From: Hypsibius dujardini
Lineage: Eukaryota; Tardigrada; Eutardigrada; Parachela; Hypsibiidae
Direction: 5' to 3'
Length of the DNA stretch: 64,000 nt
NCBI GenBank assembly: GCA_001579985.1
Contig: LRSR01002153.1
Coordinates: forward strand, 1 to 64,000
The position numbers were made by a program, and so were the translations under genes. Below are positions 60,700-64,000 of the stretch, one piece after another. Below the pieces are notes generated by a model. It had not been told where the DNA came from and searched no databases. It saw only the letters and a program-made list of their open reading frames with translations. Within the stretch, counting starts at the first letter, position 1; each line of letters opens with the position of its first letter.

Positions 60700-62933
60700 A
60701 CTGTGACGAGGAGTGTGAAGAGTTCGGGGAATACTACACCGATAACTGGAACAACTGCGTTGACCGGTGGGCAATTTGCCAGCGTAGAGATCTTCAGACC
60801 TTGGGCAACATCACCAACAACCGGGTGGAGCGTTTTTACCTGGCGGTGAAGGCGTCTTTGAGAGCTGGAGGCAAGTCATCGTCGCGACACCACCTCGCTG
60901 AGTCGATGGAGATCGTCCTGAAGTTGGTGTCTACCACGAACCACAGCACGAAGTTCATGGACTATGTGCACTTCAACAAACGGCTCATCATGCATGATTT
61001 TCCTGACCGTCTTTGTGCCGAAAGTGTGGGTCGCCAACTGACCAATTTTGCAGCCTTGTTGCTGAAGAAGCAGTTTGAGCTGGCCAAGAGCGAGCGCTAC
61101 GAAACGGAGGTTTTGGAAGCTGTCGAACCCATGGACATTCAGATCCGAAATGTCCGGACTCAGCAACTTTACGCTGTGACAGGGCATGCCGACGTGGGAT
61201 TCTCCTGCGATTGCTACATCTCGTGCAGTTTTGGCATTGCATGTCGATATATCATTTCAGCTAGACGGTCGCTCAACGCTCGCCCGTTCGACCTGAAGAA
61301 CTTCCTGCCGCGCTGGATGCGAACCAACGCGGGAAACGAGACGCTGAACGACTTGCTGGTCTCAGATGAGCAAATCGAAGACGCTGAGCAAGGATTCATG
61401 GACGAGGTAAGCTCTATGACCCTTGTCTGTCGGTACGTCCGACAACCTATGTGACTGTCTGTCCGTCCGACAACCCCTTTGACTAATCGCCTTCCTGCCG
61501 GGTATCCATCTATTCGTCAGCCTATGTGACTGTTTGTCTCTCCTTCCGTCAGCCTATGTGACTGTCCGTCCGTTCGTCAGCCTATGTGGCTGTCCGTCCG
61601 TCCGTCCCGTACCAGCAGCGGGCTGACCAATTGAATCTTCTAGGATATGGAAGATTATGTGACCGACATTGGCGAAACTATTACGCGGAAAACCCAAGCG
61701 GAGCTGCGCAGGCTGCGATCAGCCACTGTGAGATTCAAGGGCGCCGCAGAATTGTTCACTGAGTTCAGCTCATTGCTCTCCACGTTTCCAGCAGCACGGT
61801 ATCTGGAAGCGACAAAACAGCTGGGCTTGGCGTTTAGCTTGCTGGATCAAGGACACACCATCGTGGTGAAGCAGGATCTTGGCGATGTCGTGGCTCGTGA
61901 TGTCGGCGTTCAAGTTTGCCTCGACAAGGATCAAAGGTTTCTCGGACCGGTTTCACCCTTGCCGACCTCGGACGAAGAACCTGTGGATGTTGACGAGACG
62001 GAGATGCACCAAAACGTTACCCCTTTCTCCATCCTTGCTACCGGTCGTGAAAGAGGCCGCCCTCGCCTGGCCCAAAAGGGCCAAACCTTCTATAACAATG
62101 TCACGTCTCAGCAGACTACGCCGGATGGAGTCGATATCGCCTCCCAGATCAGCAAGATCAGCAAGAGTTTGAGTTGTGGAGACGGCACCCGCGGCGGGCC
62201 AGGACAAAAAGCTGTCAAACCAGCAGGAGGCATGCTACAATGGCGTCCTCGCAGTGTGAGCCCACAGGATGACTTCTGGATGACCGTGGCCACCGTTCGA
62301 AACAACATGCCAGCAGAGATTCGCCTCACCAAATACGACGAACGGTCTCTCTCTGACATCGGGACTTTTCTGAGTGTGGAAGCGGCCCAGGTCTTTATGC
62401 ACTATCTTTGGACCGCTAGCAAGGGTACCATCTGCGGCTTGGAGGACCCAGCTTTGCTGACCCAATGTCGCGATGATGGCGTTGAAATCAACAATATACG
62501 CGCCAGTTTGAAACGCAAATCAGTGGTGCTTCAGATTTTGTTTGATGGAGTCAATCACTTTCTAACGCTTCACGTCGATAAAAGCGGAATAGCCACGGTC
62601 TATGATTTTGTTGGGAAAACCCCGAGCGCTAACGTGGTAGAGCAGCTTCGACTGATTCTAGGAAACGGATACAACGTGCTCATGCCAAGCATCCCGGCTC
62701 AAGAGATGGGTTCCAACAACTGTCTCTGCAAAGCGTCTGCAAATGCCACCGATATCGCCTACGGAAAGCGCGGATACGAGACCGCAGAATACGACAACGG
62801 TACCAGCTTGCGGGAATGGCAACGAAAAATCATCATCGGTGAGACCTTAATTTCTCCTGCTCCTCGAAAACGTGGCGCGAGGCGACTGAATGTCCAAATG
62901 ACTGCTCCAAAAAACGAGATCTTTCGTTGCTGA
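60700..62933 (+). CDS. SWIM-like zinc finger plus Ulp1-like protease, transposase-derived
   Basis: Two exons, 60700-61406 and 61644-62933, join in phase (GAG|GAT); the first has an acceptor (gtgtgcag) so a further upstream exon is missing or displaced. Exon 1 resembles the C-terminal part of MULE/ZSWIM transposase-like proteins: WNNCVDRWAI, TLGNITNNRVERFYLAVKAS, then a SWIM-like FSCDCYISCSFGIACRY with Tyr where His is usual. Exon 2 (430 codons, uninterrupted) ends with a C48/Ulp1-like peptidase pattern: His in GVNHFLTLHV, Asp in TVYDF, Cys in AQEMGSNNC followed by ANATDIAYG. Such proteases cut ubiquitin-like modifiers. The long intact frame suggests a young element or a domesticated gene. The family call is from motifs alone. 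Confidence 0.65.
61407..61643. repeat. minisatellite filling the SWIM/protease intron
   Basis: About five diverged copies of a roughly 30-bp unit, CGTCAGCCTATGTGACTGTC plus CGTCCGT, fill the intron between the two exons. The donor GTAAGC and acceptor CTAG are kept. Confidence 0.75.
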
Positions 62934-63446
62934 TTATCCGCATAATTTTTCGATTATTCGCTAGTTTCTCTCCTTATTATTCCGCATTTATGTACGTCAA
63001 GTCGGCTCAGTGATTTGTCTGTATTGCTGGTAAAAAAAAAAGGCTAAACAGTGGTTGGTCTATTCAGCCGTGAAAGTCCGGCTGGATAGTTACTAAAAGC
63101 TGCTCAGCCGGAGAAACTCCGGCCGAATAGCTTTGACCTTTACTTTATCAGTTGAGGCCATTAATAACTGCTTTGCTAAACTTCGCAAATCATACCTCTA
63201 TCAAATTGGGTCTGAATTATTCCATCCTTGATGACATTCCGTTGCACGACATTGATGTACGTGCAAAGGCTCGCGTCCACATTATGAAGGGTGTAGCGTA
63301 CCAAACCGTCAAGCTGGGCTGCGTCATACGGGAAATAGCATCCTCGGTGGGGCATTTGGAACAGTGCATCTTCCCAGGCAGAATTAAGGCCCATCACAAT
63401 TATCATGGCTAAATAAAGAAAGATATACAGATATACTGTATTGTAC
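62934..63446. other. spacer with two small GC hairpins; possible astacin 3' exon
   Basis: Two adjacent hairpins, CTATTCAGCCG/CGGCTGGATAG near 63061-63090 and GCCGGAG/CTCCGGC near 63106-63125, share the core CAGCCG. A minus-strand reading from 63410 to 63176 (WEDALFQMPHRGCYFPYDAA) might be a downstream astacin exon, but its phase does not match. Confidence 0.35.
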
Positions 63447-63846
63447 CTGTTCCACCCAGTGAAACAGCAGGCACGCCGAGATATCCAGTACATTTGTACA
63501 TTTGTACATTTTATTAATTTTCCTGACATCAATCTCGCTGAGGTTCCGACGTTGACCAATCTCTGTGCCCGCGTATTGGACCTTTGGGCGAATGGTCCAT
63601 TGAGCAGGATCGATGGCAAAATCAGACATTCCATAGTGGAGGACTGAACCAAAATCGTACTGCTCTCCATACGGTAAATTGTTATCGTATTTCTGGAACT
63701 GACCCTGCTTGTCTGAAATTTTATTGTCTACATTGTAGTTGAAATAGTGGCAATATGGTATACCCTCAACCTACCTTTTGCAATGTTGGTTAAGTTAATA
63801 TCGATGAAATCATCGCGATTAGATCGAGCTTGCTCGTAATAGAAAC
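63447..63846 (-). CDS. astacin-family metallopeptidase, partial, zinc site altered
   Basis: Two exons, 63846-63775 and 63712-63447, join in phase (G|AC). They encode FYYEQARSNRDDFIDINLTN and then QYDFGSVLHYGMSDFAI, IGQRRNLSEIDVRKINKMYK and C: the second half of an astacin catalytic domain. In active astacins the first motif reads GFxHEQxRxDRD, so the third zinc His is Tyr here. The Met-turn SxMHY reads SVLHY. Both changes suggest a non-peptidase pseudoenzyme or a decaying gene, although the frame is open. The HExxH exon is not visible before the window ends. The last exon seen continues past the conserved Cys with LDISACLLFHWVEQ. Confidence 0.8.
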
Positions 63847-64000
63847 CTAAAGCAAATCACCAATGAATGGCTCGAAAGATTTCGGGAACCGTCAAGCCGG
63901 CCAGCTCCTGGGCTAACAGATGTATAATATAGTTCGCACAAAAGTCCTTTCCATGGTAGCAGACGTATTCCAAGGGATCGAAGCAGTTACTAGAACCACA
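63847..64000. other. astacin intron or upstream exon, unresolved
   Basis: A minus-strand reading CGSSNCFDPLEYVCYHGKDF and onward to YIIHLLAQELAGL is open to the window edge but stops just before the next exon and cannot be spliced to it across 14 nt. It has no intact HExxH. It may be a separate cysteine-rich exon. Confidence 0.3.

Noticed and set aside
63176-63670. 164-codon minus-strand reading as one protein
   Set aside because: It runs through the end of an astacin exon in the wrong frame and across an intron; the conserved astacin motifs lie in another frame.

Overview
The window is nuclear DNA from an invertebrate animal with a compact, intron-rich genome. Genes are split by many short GT-AG introns, most of them about 45-300 bp, and several neighbours are only a few hundred bases apart. 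A neuropeptide F (NPF) precursor, a short-NPF precursor whose peptides end in RLRFamide, ionotropic-receptor-like coding, a jagunal gene and a receptor guanylate cyclase together point to an ecdysozoan, most likely an arthropod or close relative. I cannot name the species. All exon boundaries are read by eye from splice sites and phase; where I give a full exon list the phases close and the summed length is a whole number of codons.

Left part (1-24 kb). LINE debris and a foldback MITE (1-1.5 kb) are followed by housekeeping and regulatory genes: a SPOP-like MATH-BTB protein (+), mitochondrial Mn superoxide dismutase (-) sharing a 223-bp head-to-head promoter region with jagunal (+), the KDEL receptor (-), the MYG1 exonuclease (-) and a TFAP4 (AP-4) bHLH factor (-) with a 2.7-kb first intron. 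The 20-24 kb stretch holds simple repeats and one unidentified spliced gene model.

Middle part (24-47 kb). A small unidentified three-exon gene (+), a 20-exon receptor guanylyl cyclase (-, 1084 aa), an NPF gene encoding an RPRYamide rather than RPRFamide peptide (-), adenylate kinase 2 (+), a small secreted cysteine-containing peptide (+), an atlastin-like GTPase (+), and a short NPF gene (-). The two feeding-type neuropeptides lie about 12 kb apart.

Right part (47-64 kb). This is an accessory-like region: an ionotropic-receptor-like gene whose frame is upset by a 10-bp tandem duplication, a secreted or receptor-like remnant, a class A GPCR with an apparent one-base frame change and an 8-bp-TSD hAT insertion between its exons, an interrupted DD37D mariner, a transposase-derived gene pairing a SWIM-like zinc finger with a Ulp1/C48-like cysteine protease domain, and the 3' half of an astacin-family gene that has lost a zinc-ligand His and the Met-turn Met.

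Small non-autonomous DNA elements with terminal inverted repeats sit in at least six introns. Degenerate TCTG/CAGA tetranucleotide tracts fill several others.
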